In this document: positions 9,088-17,926 of the stretch, one piece after another
Position numbering within the stretch: position 1 is the stretch's first letter
How the letters are laid out: each line of letters begins with the position of its first letter
Assembly (NCBI RefSeq): GCF_900182565.1
Contig: NZ_FXTI01000002.1
Span: 186,001-250,000, forward strand
Direction: 5' to 3'
Length of the DNA stretch: 64,000 bases
Source: Melghirimyces algeriensis
Lineage (GTDB): Bacteria; Bacillota; Bacilli; Thermoactinomycetales; DSM-45169
Position numbers and translations under genes: made by a program
The notes under the pieces: generated by a model
Database searches by the model: none
The model's input: only the letters and a program-made list of their open reading frames with translations
Told to the model about the DNA's origin: nothing

Positions 9088-9908
9088 CCTTTCCCCATGC
9101 CGATAAAAGCGACCATTCTTCCTGTTTTACCACAATCGCGACGATGGGAATGAAAAAGATCCGGATGACAACCGGTGCACCACCCTGTGACCAGGATTTG
9201 ACCCTCCTTTAACCCTTCCTTCAATAATAAGCGCTTATTCGCTTCTTTCAGATCCACCTGCCACTTGTTGTTTTTTGGCGAATCCAATACCACTTTAAAG
9301 GGATCAGGCAGAACGTGTTTCAGAGAATGGACGACATGTTCATCCACTTCGTAACAACAACTTCCGATGGATGGACCAATGGCGATGCGAATTTCCTTTT
9401 TTTCAGCTCCGCGCTTGACGAACTCCCGAATCATCCGGGGACTGATTTCTCCTACAGTCCCCCGCCAACCGGCATGAGCCACACCGATCATCTCTATATC
9501 CGCACTGTAAAACAAAAGCGGAACACAGTCGGCATAGAATGATGTCAACAACACATCCCGTTCCTGAGTAAGCAGTCCATCCGTTTCTGAAAAAGCAGAC
9601 TGGGCACTCTCGCTTCCTTTTCCACGAGACATCGAGGTCACTTCCCGAATATTGACACCATGTACCTGTTCACCACAAGTCCAAGATGCAAAGGATACAC
9701 CCAGCTCTTCAGCAAGTCGCCTCCGGTTTTGAATGATCCGTTCCGGCCGACTCCCTACATGCAACGCATAATTGGTACGATCCGGATCTTTTATGGATTC
9801 TCCATCCCTTATACTCATCCCTGCTATTAAATGTGGAAATTCCCTTTCCCAGGAATCTAAGAAAAAATAAGGGACAACAGCTTCCGACCGCAACTGAAAC
9901 GGTTCCAT
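9084..9908 (-). CDS. ylmD: multicopper polyphenol oxidase / purine nucleosidase family protein YlmD
   Basis: A Cu-oxidase_4 (YfiH/YlmD/LACC1) protein. The zinc-binding signatures are visible: a His in EQVHG, an ADCVPLLF segment, and VAHAGWRGTV. Relatives hydrolyse or phosphorolyse purine nucleosides, while older annotation calls them laccases. The start chosen is the ATG at 9908 (274 residues), directly after GGGAGGGGAG. The longer frame to 9965 has no ribosome site before its first ATG. It lies between ylmC and ylmE as in Bacillus. Confidence 0.9.
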   Translation of the reverse strand: MEPFQLRSEAVVPYFFLDSWEREFPHLIAGMSIRDGESIKDPDRTNYALHVGSRPERIIQNRRRLAEELGVSFASWTCGEQVHGVNIREVTSMSRGKGSESAQSAFSETDGLLTQERDVLLTSFYADCVPLLFYSADIEMIGVAHAGWRGTVGEISPRMIREFVKRGAEKKEIRIAIGPSIGSCCYEVDEHVVHSLKHVLPDPFKVVLDSPKNNKWQVDLKEANKRLLLKEGLKEGQILVTGWCTGCHPDLFHSHRRDCGKTGRMVAFIGMGKG

Positions 9909-9965
9909 TGTCTCCCCTCCCTTTACCATATTACCACAGCCTGAGAAGGAGACAAAGCCGTCCAT

Positions 9966-10271
9966 TCATCGGTTATTTTCCTCTGGTGTAATCAATAGTG
10001 GACGTGAACCGGAAACACCTTCATTGTCATCATATCGCGTTTCCAGACGAACCAGAATCACATCCGTACCGATTCGTACAATCTGGTTCCAGGGGATTAC
10101 CCACTCTTTCCCCCCTGTAAACAAACCAAACATCCGGGATTCACCAGGGATAACCAGCGCTTTCACTCGGCCCACTCGCAAGTCCACTTCCAGATCATAT
10201 ATCCTACCAAGCTTCCGACCGTCACTCACGTTCACTACGTCCTTTTCCTGCAACTCCGATATTTTAATCAT
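9966..10271 (-). CDS. ylmC: PRC-barrel protein, YlmC/YmxH family
   Basis: A 101-residue protein with the pattern ISELQEKDVVNVSDGRKLG followed by a beta-barrel fold with WNQIVRIG. This family is co-located with sigG and ylmDE in spore-formers; its function is not established. The ATG at 10271 is chosen because it follows GGTGGGCGACCC and gives the standard N-terminus. Confidence 0.85.
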   Translation of the reverse strand: MIKISELQEKDVVNVSDGRKLGRIYDLEVDLRVGRVKALVIPGESRMFGLFTGGKEWVIPWNQIVRIGTDVILVRLETRYDDNEGVSGSRPLLITPEENNR

Positions 10272-10344
10272 GGGTCGCCCACCCTGCTTTTGGTGTTCTA
10301 CTTTCAATTATATGAAGTGGGACAAAATTATGCCCTGATCGTCC

Positions 10345-10371
10345 ATATAAAAAACCGCACATCGTGCGGTA
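10345..10371 (-). terminator. intrinsic terminator after sigG
   Basis: The minus strand reads CCGCACGATGTGCGG followed by TTTTTTATATGG, a compact GC stem with a T-run, about 60 bases past the sigG stop. Confidence 0.85.
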
Positions 10372-10430
10372 AGGAGACTGCAAGCAGTTCAACCAACAGT
10401 ATTAGCCAGAAACCGGCTCACGGAGTACGA

Positions 10431-11210
10431 TTACTGGATAAATTTATTCATTTGCTTGATGGCCGCTTTTTCCAGACGGGAGACTTGTGCCTGTGAAATT
10501 CCAATCTCTTCTGCGACTTCCATCTGAGTCTTTCCTTCAAAGAAACGCATGGATAAAATCATTTTCTCTCTGCCGTTCAACCGTCCCATTGCTTCCCGAA
10601 GCGCAATTTCCTCTACCCAATGAACGTCCTTGTTTTCATCGTCGGAAAGCTGATCCATCACATAGATCGGATCTCCACCGTCTTGGTAGATCGGTTCAAA
10701 CAGAGATACGGGATCTTGAATCGCATCCAATGCAAATACCACTTCTTCTTTGGATACATTCAATTCCTCAGAAATCTCCAGCACCGTAGGTTCTCTGGAA
10801 TGACGATACGTAAGTGTATCCCGAACCTGTAAAGCTTTATAGGCAATGTCCCGCAAGGAACGGGAGACTCTGATCGGGTTATTGTCCCGAAGATAACGGC
10901 GAATCTCTCCAATAATCATCGGGACTGCATATGTAGAAAATTTAACGTTTTGACTCAGATCAAAGTTGTCGATCGCCTTCATCAGACCGATACAACCTAC
11001 CTGGAACAGATCATCCACATTCTCGCCCCGGTTGTTAAATCGTTGTATGACACTGAGAACCAGCCGCAGATTTCCGTTGACCAGCTTTTCTCGTGCAGAG
11101 CGGTCTCTCTCCTCTTGCAGGGCGCGAAAGAGAGCACGCATTTCCTCGTTTTTTAGTACAGGCAGTTTTGAAGTGTCAACGCCGCAGATTTCCACTTTAT
11201 TTCGCGCCAT
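10431..11210 (-). CDS. sigG: sporulation sigma factor SigG (forespore late)
   Basis: A 259-residue sigma-70-family factor that directs late forespore transcription. Region 2 is complete (LRLVLSVIQRFNNRGENVDDLFQ-type, then KFSTYAVPMIIGEIRRYLRD), as are region 3 and the region 4 helix-turn-helix at the end (TQMEVAEEIGISQAQVSRLEK). The start is the ATG at 11210 after GTAGGAGGGG, giving MARNKVEICGVDTSKLP, the normal SigG N-terminus; the open frame extends upstream but is not conserved. It has no pro-sequence, as expected. Confidence 0.96.
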   Translation of the reverse strand: MARNKVEICGVDTSKLPVLKNEEMRALFRALQEERDRSAREKLVNGNLRLVLSVIQRFNNRGENVDDLFQVGCIGLMKAIDNFDLSQNVKFSTYAVPMIIGEIRRYLRDNNPIRVSRSLRDIAYKALQVRDTLTYRHSREPTVLEISEELNVSKEEVVFALDAIQDPVSLFEPIYQDGGDPIYVMDQLSDDENKDVHWVEEIALREAMGRLNGREKMILSMRFFEGKTQMEVAEEIGISQAQVSRLEKAAIKQMNKFIQ

Positions 11211-11488
11211 GAATTCCCCTCCTACGGAAGCATTCCCATTAGCGAAACTTATTTTTCTGAAGTAACACTTCAGATAACATCCCTTCCAGCAGATCATCCA
11301 ATTCCTGAATGCACTTCCAATGTTAAGTATCCCCTTTGATGAAATTTTTATAATGGGTTGTCCCTGATCTCTCGTGTCCAATAGGAGGTGGAACTGGCAG
11401 CACTGCAGCAATGTGTCTCTTCCGTAAAAATAAAAAACCCGCCAATTGGCAGGCTTTTTGATCACCTCAAGATCTCCGCTTCACATTT
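11211..11488. other. intergenic region between sigG and the small glycine-rich gene
   Basis: It contains a strong hairpin (next entry) and an AT-rich stretch before sigG. I looked for forespore sigma-F/sigma-G promoters and found only partial matches, so none is called. Confidence 0.5.
11430..11461 (-). terminator. bidirectional hairpin terminator
   Basis: GCCTGCCAATTGGCGGGT on the minus strand is followed by TTTTTTATTTTT. The plus strand also ends in CTTTTTG. It lies 28 bases after the 64-residue gene and separates it from sigG. Confidence 0.8.
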
Positions 11489-11683
11489 TTAGCTACATCC
11501 CCCTCCGTCACCACCTCCGCCTCCTCCATCACAACCACTGTCGCCAGAATCAAATCCTCCGTCGAAGAAGGAAGAAGAGCTGGAAGTGCTGTGACTTCTT
11601 ACACCCTTTGACTTGAAACCAAAACGGATAACAGCTGCAATCAGTATTGCCACCACCAACACTACAAAGATCCACTCCAACAC
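11489..11683 (-). CDS. small membrane-anchored protein with Gly/Asp/Cys-rich tail
   Basis: 64 residues: a hydrophobic N-terminal segment (residues ~3-22, WIFVVLVVAILIAAVI), a short basic turn (RFGFKSKG), a serine run, then a tail with GGFDSGDSGCDGG and a glycine run ending in Cys. Two Cys residues sit in the tail. It has its own terminator and its start is an ATG. I do not recognise a named family, although Gly/Cys-rich tails of this type occur in small proteins of Bacillales. Metal binding or a spore/envelope location is speculation. Confidence 0.6.
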   Translation of the reverse strand: MLEWIFVVLVVAILIAAVIRFGFKSKGVRSHSTSSSSSFFDGGFDSGDSGCDGGGGGGDGGGCS

Positions 11684-11765
11684 AATTCCTCCCAGCTACT
11701 TTGCAAAATTAAATGGATTTCTTAACAATCAATTCGATAAATTTTTTTATACTCCTTTTTTCGAC

Positions 11766-11796
11766 TTGACCCTAACCTTACGTGATCGTTTAGAGT
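11766..11796 (+). promoter_or_regulatory. MerR-type promoter with 19-bp spacer
   Basis: TTGACC (11766-11771) and TAGAGT (11791-11796) are 19 bases apart, with an imperfect dyad (CTAAC ... GTTTAG) in the spacer. A lengthened spacer carrying the operator is the hallmark of promoters that MerR regulators untwist, so this is probably the autoregulatory site of the adjacent regulator. Confidence 0.7.
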
Positions 11797-11816
11797 TGGC
11801 AGAAGGAGGGATCAAA

Positions 11817-12623
11817 ATGGCTTATCGCGTAAAGGAAGTGGCGGATCTGACAGGTATCAGTATTCGAACCCTTCATCATTATGACCATATCGGACTTCTG
11901 AAGCCGAGCTTTCTGACGGATGCCGGTTATCGCATGTACAACAATCAGGATCTGGAACGCTTACAACAAATCCTCTTTTTTAAAGAGTTGGATTTCCCGT
12001 TGCAAAAAATCAAAGAGATACTGGACCATCCTGCTTTCGACCCTAAACACGCCTTACAGCTACACAGAGAGGTAATCATAGCGAAAAAAGAACGGTTGGA
12101 AAGGATCATACAAACGATTGATCAAAAAATCCAAGAGATTGAGGAGGGAGCCGAAATGGAGAAAAACAAAATGTTTACAGCCTTCAACTTAAAAGAGATT
12201 GATGAGCACAAAAAGAAATATTCGGAAGAGGCAAAGCAAACCCATGGTAAAGAATTTGTTCGTCAAGTGGAGGAGGTAACTGCTTCCTATACAGATGCTC
12301 AATGGTCTTTCATCATGGGAAAATGGAAGGATCTCTATGAAAGAATGGCCCGTTATATCGGCGACAATCCGAGCCACCCCGAAGTACAACGGGCTGTAGA
12401 TGAATACCGACAATTGATCACCGATTATTTCTATGACTGTACACCGGAAATTTTCCGCGGTTTGGGCGATCTCTATGTGCAAGATGAGCGTTTCACCAAA
12501 AACATCGACCAATACGGAAACGGCTTGTCCCGCTTTCTCTGTGAAGCCATCCATATCTATTGCGATCAATTGAAAGCGGCTGACGATTCCCTCAGCTGTA
12601 AAGCAAAAAATCCCCCACGGTGA
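11817..12623 (+). CDS. MerR-family regulator with TipAS effector domain
   Basis: A 268-residue two-domain regulator. The N-terminal MerR helix-turn-helix (YRVKEVADLTGISIRTLHHYD, ~residues 2-70) is followed by a coiled coil (~75-115). The C-terminal TipAS-like domain (~120-250) carries the pattern Y..EA.....GKE ... W......Y. These regulators bind drugs in the TipAS domain and activate their own and efflux promoters (family knowledge). The ATG follows AGAAGGAGGG. It is the only plus-strand gene in the dcw/sporulation block, sitting between sigE and sigG, which suggests insertion. The effector is unknown. Confidence 0.88.
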   Translation: MAYRVKEVADLTGISIRTLHHYDHIGLLKPSFLTDAGYRMYNNQDLERLQQILFFKELDFPLQKIKEILDHPAFDPKHALQLHREVIIAKKERLERIIQTIDQKIQEIEEGAEMEKNKMFTAFNLKEIDEHKKKYSEEAKQTHGKEFVRQVEEVTASYTDAQWSFIMGKWKDLYERMARYIGDNPSHPEVQRAVDEYRQLITDYFYDCTPEIFRGLGDLYVQDERFTKNIDQYGNGLSRFLCEAIHIYCDQLKAADDSLSCKAKNPPR

Positions 12624-12636
12624 AGCCGCGGGGGAA
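12602..12636 (-). terminator. terminator of sigE, overlapping the merR end
   Basis: The minus strand reads CCCCCGCGGCTTCACCGTGGGGG then ATTTTTTGC. The stem lies 7 bases past the sigE stop and its distal arm covers the last codons of the convergent merR gene. Confidence 0.85.
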
Positions 12637-12640
12637 CGAA

Positions 12641-13363
12641 TTAAACCATTTTGTTAAACTCTTTTCTCAGTCGTTTAATAATGCGTTTTTCCAAACGGGA
12701 AATATAAGATTGGGAAATGCCCAAAAGATCTGCGACATCTTTCTGCGTTTTTTCTTCTTCTCCATTTAAACCAAACCTCATCTCCATGATTTTCTTTTCC
12801 CGATCAGACAGGGTGGAAAGAGCAGTACGCAAGATTTTGCGATCCACCTGTTCTTCAATATTCCGGCAAATGATATCGCTTTCTGTTCCCATTACATCCG
12901 ACAGTAATAACTCATTTCCATCCCAGTCCATGTTGAGCGGCTCATCGAAAGAAATTTCCGATCGAATTTTGTTGTTTCGGCGAAGAAACATCAGAATTTC
13001 GTTTTCAATACAACGGGATGCATACGTTGCCAATTTTATTTTCTTCGCTGGATCAAATGTTTTCACTGCTTTAATCAAGCCAATGGTACCGATGGATACC
13101 AAATCCTCAATATTGATCCCTGTATTCTCAAATTTCCTGGCTATATAAACCACCAGACGCAGGTTTCGTTCAATCAGCATTCCCCTGACGGCCGCATCCC
13201 CATTGGGCAACCGATCAAGGAGATGCTGTTCTTCCTCCCTGGTTAGAGGTGGCGGAAGCGCTTCACTTCCCCCGATGTAATAAATTTCTTCTCCCTTTAG
13301 ACCAATCTGCATAAGGATACGGTACCACAACAGTTGCAATGCGAGTTTCCATTTAACAATCAT
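12641..13363 (-). CDS. sigE: sporulation sigma factor SigE precursor (mother cell early)
   Basis: A 240-residue sigma factor made as an inactive precursor and cut by SpoIIGA. The hydrophobic/basic pro-sequence ([20 protein letters not shown]) precedes [13 protein letters not shown], the region around the known processing site. Regions 2 ([42 protein letters not shown]) and 4 ([22 protein letters not shown]) are intact. The ATG at 13363 is preferred because it matches the B. subtilis N-terminus and has GGGGAGG 11 bases upstream; an ATG at 13387 would add 8 residues. It is transcribed with spoIIGA. Confidence 0.96.
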   Translation of the reverse strand: MIVKWKLALQLLWYRILMQIGLKGEEIYYIGGSEALPPPLTREEEQHLLDRLPNGDAAVRGMLIERNLRLVVYIARKFENTGINIEDLVSIGTIGLIKAVKTFDPAKKIKLATYASRCIENEILMFLRRNNKIRSEISFDEPLNMDWDGNELLLSDVMGTESDIICRNIEEQVDRKILRTALSTLSDREKKIMEMRFGLNGEEEKTQKDVADLLGISQSYISRLEKRIIKRLRKEFNKMV

Positions 13364-13425
13364 AAACTCAACAACCTCCCCATTCATTCTTGAACCCTCT
13401 TATAAACGGTATCAAACGATTCATT

Positions 13426-14334
13426 TCACCCTGCTCTCGGCATACATGATGGATGTATAATTGCTTGGTATGTACCATCACTGGACAACTGTTTGTTATC
13501 GAGGCCAACGAGGACCTTTTCTGTCTTCTCCCAGATTCCGTCCTGAAAAATTTCCACGCTGTCCGGTTTCAAAGCGAGCATCATTCCACCATTGGCGGCC
13601 ACCCCACGGAAAGGAATGAAACGAATTCGGGTCATCCACTCTGAAGATAACTCCATCTCAACACATTCCAAATCTCCTTCTTGCGCCATCATCACAACCG
13701 GCTCTGGAAGAAAGGGGATCAACGATTTCAATTCCACTACAATCACTGGTGTTCGAGAAATCGGATCCCTGAGCTGATTTCCCGTATCCATCAATCCGAC
13801 GCATTCCAGTTTCTTATCTCCGATTTGAATGGCCAACGGTGCCAAATATTGATTGACAGCTTGACGTTCCTGAATGGAACCAAAGGAGATCCGTGCATAA
13901 AACCAAACCAGGGGAAAAGCCAACAGAACAAAAACCCAAGAGATCGGAGATCCCCAACCATAAGATTGGGTCAGGAGTATTCCCCCGGATGCTTGGACGC
14001 TTCCAGAAAAGAAATAATGGAGAGCAAACATCCCCCCTCCGGTCACAAAGGATATAAGATAGAAAACTCCGAGGTTTCTCAAAAAAGCGAGTGGTCCGCG
14101 ATAACCCATAGCCAACCACACCATCAGAACGGAAAAAAGCATTTTCCCGAAAAATGTATAAGTGAGAACCAGTGGATATAAAAGGTGAACCACAGCATAG
14201 CACGCTCCGAGAGAAGCAGCTGACAAAAGGCGCCATACCGAGATCTGTTGACGCCTGATTACGGATGTCAGCCACAAGAGCAAGAAATCGATGCAGAGGT
14301 TAAGGACGAAGACCAAATCAGCATAAACCACCAT
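13426..14334 (-). CDS. spoIIGA: sporulation sigma-E processing peptidase SpoIIGA
   Basis: A 302-residue membrane aspartic protease that activates pro-SigE in the mother cell in response to SpoIIR from the forespore. Five hydrophobic segments occupy residues ~1-150. The soluble protease domain follows, with the active-site motif GLMDTGNQLRDP at ~182-193. Placement directly before sigE is the standard spoIIG operon. An AAGGAAGG ribosome site precedes the ATG. Confidence 0.93.
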   Translation of the reverse strand: MVVYADLVFVLNLCIDFLLLWLTSVIRRQQISVWRLLSAASLGACYAVVHLLYPLVLTYTFFGKMLFSVLMVWLAMGYRGPLAFLRNLGVFYLISFVTGGGMFALHYFFSGSVQASGGILLTQSYGWGSPISWVFVLLAFPLVWFYARISFGSIQERQAVNQYLAPLAIQIGDKKLECVGLMDTGNQLRDPISRTPVIVVELKSLIPFLPEPVVMMAQEGDLECVEMELSSEWMTRIRFIPFRGVAANGGMMLALKPDSVEIFQDGIWEKTEKVLVGLDNKQLSSDGTYQAIIHPSCMPRAG

Positions 14335-14366
14335 TTTTGGTTTCCTTCCTTGTTTAAGGTGTCACC

Positions 14367-14400
14367 AGTATATCTTAAACACATTTCAATGTCTGTCTAA
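14367..14400 (-). promoter_or_regulatory. candidate spoIIG promoter (Spo0A-controlled type)
   Basis: The -10 TATACT lies at 14367-14372. A direct repeat upstream offers two -35 choices: CAGACA at 17 bases or TAGACA at 21 bases. The known spoIIG and spoIIE promoters use an over-long 21-22 base spacer and Spo0A. A near-match to the Spo0A box, TGTCTAA (consensus TGTCGAA), covers 14394-14400 on the plus strand. Confidence 0.5.
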
Positions 14401-14449
14401 ACTTGCTGGTCACCAGGCACTTATTTTGTCATTTTTTGAAGATACCGAT

Positions 14450-14497
14450 CAAAAATAAAACGCCTGCCGACCATGCTTTCAGGTCAACAGGCGTCAC
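14450..14497 (-). terminator. intrinsic terminator after ftsZ
   Basis: The minus strand has ACGCCTGTTGACC, a loop, GGTCGGCAGGCGT, then TTTATTTTT. It starts within a few bases of the ftsZ stop and separates ftsAZ from spoIIG. Confidence 0.88.
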
Positions 14498-14499
14498 TC

Positions 14500-15603
14500 T
14501 TATTTTTTTCGGCGATGGCGCAGGAAAGTGGGAATCTCCAAACCATCCGATTTCGGTTTTACAATATCGATTTGGCTGGCATGATGATCAGGTCCAGACT
14601 CCCGGCTCACTCCAAACTGAGGTTTTCCCTTTGGTCTTTCCGCTTCCTTTTGATTGTCAAACCCTGTAGCAATCACCGTTACCAAAATTTCATCCTTTAA
14701 CTCTTCGTTGATCACTGCGCCAAAGATCATATTTACTTCAGGATCGGACGCTGAAGCTACAATATCCGCTGCCTCATTCACTTCATAGAGGCTGAGATTG
14801 TTTCCTCCCCGGATATTCATTAAAACTCCCCGTGCTCCATCAATGGTCGTTTCCAGCAGAGGACTGCAAATGGCTTTTTTGGCAGCTTCTGCAGCCCTGG
14901 ACTCCCCTGTGGCTGTACCAATTCCCATCAAGGCTGAACCGCGCTCGGTCATAATGGTTTTGACATCGGCAAAATCCAAATTGATCAATCCCGGAACAGC
15001 AATCAGGTCAGAAATCCCCTGAACCCCTTGACGAAGCACATTATCCGCTTCCAGAAATGCCTCCAACATCGGTGTGTTTTTGTCTACAATTTCGAGCAAT
15101 CGATCATTTGGAATCACAATCAAGGTATCCACATTTTCCTTAAGTTCTGCGATCCCTTGATCGGCTTGAAGGGAACGTTTTCTCCCTTCAAATGTGAAAG
15201 GGCGAGTAACCACCCCCACAGTCAGTGCCCCCTGTTCTCGGGCCACCGCTGCAATTTCCGGTGCGGCTCCCGTACCTGTCCCACCGCCCATTCCAGCGGT
15301 GACAAATACCATATCTGCCCCTTTTAAAACATTTTCAGCATTTTCCCTGCTTTCCTCGGCTGCTTTTTTCCCCACACTCGGATTGGCTCCCGCCCCCAAC
15401 CCCCTGGTCAGTTTTTCACCAATTTGAAGCTTAACCGGAGCCTTTGAGCGGTTAAGGGCCTGGGCATCCGTATTGACGGCAATAAACTCAACCCCCTGTA
15501 CACCACTTTCAATCATGCGGTTGACAGCATTGCTTCCTCCCCCTCCAACACCAATTACTTTAATCTGAGCGGTTTGTTCCACTTCCATATCAAACTCCAA
15601 CAT
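14500..15603 (-). CDS. ftsZ: cell-division protein FtsZ
   Basis: The tubulin-like GTPase that forms the Z ring. The GTP-binding signature [10 protein letters not shown] (~residues 105-114) and the N-terminal [15 protein letters not shown] are present, as is the synergy-loop region. The C-terminal conserved peptide ([14 protein letters not shown]), which binds FtsA and SepF, is intact. At 367 residues the length is normal. The start is the ATG at 15603, 9 bases after GGGAGGG; the frame is open further upstream without support. It lies 35 bases after ftsA. Confidence 0.97.
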   Translation of the reverse strand: MLEFDMEVEQTAQIKVIGVGGGGSNAVNRMIESGVQGVEFIAVNTDAQALNRSKAPVKLQIGEKLTRGLGAGANPSVGKKAAEESRENAENVLKGADMVFVTAGMGGGTGTGAAPEIAAVAREQGALTVGVVTRPFTFEGRKRSLQADQGIAELKENVDTLIVIPNDRLLEIVDKNTPMLEAFLEADNVLRQGVQGISDLIAVPGLINLDFADVKTIMTERGSALMGIGTATGESRAAEAAKKAICSPLLETTIDGARGVLMNIRGGNNLSLYEVNEAADIVASASDPEVNMIFGAVINEELKDEILVTVIATGFDNQKEAERPKGKPQFGVSRESGPDHHASQIDIVKPKSDGLEIPTFLRHRRKK

Positions 15604-15638
15604 CTTTTGTCCCTCCCATATCCATAAATCTCTGTCTT

Positions 15639-16880
15639 CTAAATAAATTCCCTCAGGAAAAACTCTCTGATTTTCCCCCAAGTTGAAGATTTACGTTTTC
15701 TATTTTCGGATCTCCGGTTCCCTTGCTCAGAAGATTCAATAAACCGATGGAGGAATCGACGACGAATGTAATACATCATACCCACACCACTGGTAAAGGA
15801 GGGATCTTCCACTCCGATATATCGGGGTGAAACCATACGGACAGCCGGTCCCAATTGAGATTGAGCCACCTCAAGTATATGCGGAAGAGACATGACACCG
15901 CCTGTCAAAACATATCCGCCAGCCGGTTCGTCGGAAAGCCCTGCTTCCTTCACTTCATCCCGAATCAGCTGAAAAATTTCCTCTACACGAGGCTCAATGA
16001 TTCCGGCCAATTCTTCTTGTGATACGGTTTTTTCACGGTTACTCCCGATTGTGGGTACTTGAAAAGTGATATCCTTGTCCGCTTTGCTGACAAGAGCAAC
16101 CCCATATTTGCGCTTCAGTTCTTCCGCGGTCTCCGTCTTTGTACGAAGACCATAAGCAATGTCCTGGGTGATATACTCACCTCCGACCGGAAGCACGCCG
16201 GTAGATACCAGTTGCCCCTGTTCATGAATGGCAAAAGATGTGGTTCCACCTCCAACATCCGCTAAAACCACACCCATATTTCTTTCGTCTGTTGAAAGAC
16301 AGATCTCCCCTGCAGCCAACGGTAAAAGAATGATTCCCGCGACGGACAGATCCGCTTTTTCCACGCATCGGAGAACATTGTGAATGATCGTTTTTGTTCC
16401 GGTTGCAATGGTGGCTTCCACCTCAAGTCGAACCCCTACCATCCCGTAAGGGTCTTGGATATCCTGCAAACCATCAACAACAAACTGATTGGGAACCACT
16501 TCAATGACTGTACGCTCCGGCGGAAGGGCCACCACCTGAGCTGCCTGTATCACCCGGTCAATGTCCTCCTGGTCAATTTCCTTGTTCTCTCCGGAAACGG
16601 CCACGACTCCATGGCTGGACTGTAGGGAAACATGATTTCCGCAAATTCCGACAAATACTTGGGAGATTTCTATACCAACCATCCGCTCAGCATCGTAGAT
16701 TGCCTCACGAATTGATTGAACGGCTTGGTCAATGTCGATGATGGCCCCTTTCTTCGTCCCCTTGGAGACCGCGGAACCGACGCCCACAATCTGGGTGTTG
16801 TCCCTTGTAACTTCGGCGACGATTACACGCACTTTGGAAGTGCCGATATCCATTCCGACAATAAACTCTCCACTACTCAA
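15639..16880 (-). CDS. ftsA: cell-division protein FtsA
   Basis: An actin-like ATPase that tethers FtsZ to the membrane. Actin-fold elements are visible: [13 protein letters not shown] (phosphate 1), [14 protein letters not shown] (phosphate 2) and [13 protein letters not shown] (adenosine). The C-terminal amphipathic helix ([11 protein letters not shown]) is the membrane-targeting sequence. The start is a TTG at 16880, chosen because AAGGAGGTG lies 8 bases upstream; the ATG 12 codons earlier has no ribosome site. Confidence 0.95.
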   Translation of the reverse strand: MSSGEFIVGMDIGTSKVRVIVAEVTRDNTQIVGVGSAVSKGTKKGAIIDIDQAVQSIREAIYDAERMVGIEISQVFVGICGNHVSLQSSHGVVAVSGENKEIDQEDIDRVIQAAQVVALPPERTVIEVVPNQFVVDGLQDIQDPYGMVGVRLEVEATIATGTKTIIHNVLRCVEKADLSVAGIILLPLAAGEICLSTDERNMGVVLADVGGGTTSFAIHEQGQLVSTGVLPVGGEYITQDIAYGLRTKTETAEELKRKYGVALVSKADKDITFQVPTIGSNREKTVSQEELAGIIEPRVEEIFQLIRDEVKEAGLSDEPAGGYVLTGGVMSLPHILEVAQSQLGPAVRMVSPRYIGVEDPSFTSGVGMMYYIRRRFLHRFIESSEQGNRRSENRKRKSSTWGKIREFFLREFI

Positions 16881-17028
16881 ATCCTGGGCACCTCCTTGCC
16901 CGAGACTCTTCAACATGGTGGTGGAAATGGCTGTTCTGTGTAAAAAAAATCAAGAGGGGAGAAGTAAGGGAAAATCCGCTTATATTTCAGATATTCAACA
17001 TCAAGGGGATTTTCCCCTTTTTCCATAT
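16881..17028 (-). other. ftsA upstream region
   Basis: It holds a palindromic hairpin (AAGGGGATTTTCCCCTT, ~17002-17018) just after divIB. This could weakly terminate divIB transcription or stabilise its 3' end. The AT-rich stretch that follows (GAATAT, TATAAG) could supply an ftsAZ promoter, but no hexamer pair is convincing. Confidence 0.35.
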
Positions 17029-17781
17029 TTACTTTTTCAACTCTTGTCTCTTTTTATGTTCTCCCGCCTGAACCTCAGGTACATACCAATGACTCTTCAA
17101 CAAATTTAATGTTCCTGGAGGACGGTCCTTAAAACGGGCATAATGTTTCACTTTTTTGCCGATATCGCGTGCCCGGACACGGATGAGATGGTTTTGACGC
17201 GTGTAGATTTTAACAAGATTAGCATATGTAGCGTCATCTCCAGGTTGAACCTCTGAGATCTCTGAAAGAACCTCAGAGGGCAATTGAGACAAACCCTTCG
17301 CTACAAGAGCCCGTTTTCGATCCTGATCAAAGCCTCTTACCAGTGGGCGATCCACCTCTTTTTCCCAGGGATGCTGCTTTAAGACAGACCCATCTGACAA
17401 CAAAGGATATATCTGATCGCCATGAGACCAGTAGCCGACCCATTTCACTTCTTTCACCCGGATGCTTACTTTTCCGGGAAACATCTTGTTTACAAAAGCA
17501 CTTCGAATCTCAGGCAAAGATTGCAACGATTTTTCCGCTTGCTGAGCATCCCAGCGAAAATAGGAATCCCCCTTCATCAGATGAATGGATTTCAGAACAT
17601 CCCGATCCGATACCAAACGGTTACCTTCAATCTTTATCTCTCTAATTTCGCTCAAAGGGGATTTTAAAAATAAAATGACGCAGCTTCCCACAAAAAACAG
17701 AAAAATAAAAAAGATGGCCGCAACCGATGAAGGATTTCGACCATGATTTGAAGGACGCAAAGGCGGAACCCGTCTATCCAA
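17029..17781 (-). CDS. divIB: cell-division protein DivIB/FtsQ
   Basis: A bitopic divisome protein. A short cytoplasmic N-terminus, one transmembrane helix (~residues 22-42) and an extracellular POTRA domain (IREIKIEGNRLVSDRDVLK) are followed by the FtsQ beta domain. It works with FtsL and DivIC to control septal synthesis. A start at the TTG (17781) has AAGGAG with 8-base spacing; the GTG at 17790 abuts the ribosome site. It is separated from murA by a terminator, so it probably has its own promoter (a TAATAT box lies near 17838). Confidence 0.9.
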   Translation of the reverse strand: MDRRVPPLRPSNHGRNPSSVAAIFFIFLFFVGSCVILFLKSPLSEIREIKIEGNRLVSDRDVLKSIHLMKGDSYFRWDAQQAEKSLQSLPEIRSAFVNKMFPGKVSIRVKEVKWVGYWSHGDQIYPLLSDGSVLKQHPWEKEVDRPLVRGFDQDRKRALVAKGLSQLPSEVLSEISEVQPGDDATYANLVKIYTRQNHLIRVRARDIGKKVKHYARFKDRPPGTLNLLKSHWYVPEVQAGEHKKRQELKK

Positions 17782-17889
17782 AGGGACCACTCCTTCTCCG
17801 TTCCCCGGATCGAGGAAGATTACGTAACTCGCATCTATATTACCATAAAATGGTGTTCATAGGACAGGATTTGTATAGCACCAAACTTT

Positions 17890-17926
17890 ATATAAAAAAA
17901 CAGCAACACATCGGTGCTGCTGTTTC
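17890..17926 (-). terminator. intrinsic terminator after murA
   Basis: The minus strand reads ACAGCAGCACCGATGTGTTGCTGT followed by TTTTTTATATA, starting at the murA stop codon. Confidence 0.88.

Noticed and set aside
11211..11465. An 85-residue N-terminal extension of SigG
   Set aside because: It contains a terminator and intergenic sequence; the ATG at 11210 has an excellent ribosome site and matches SigG length.
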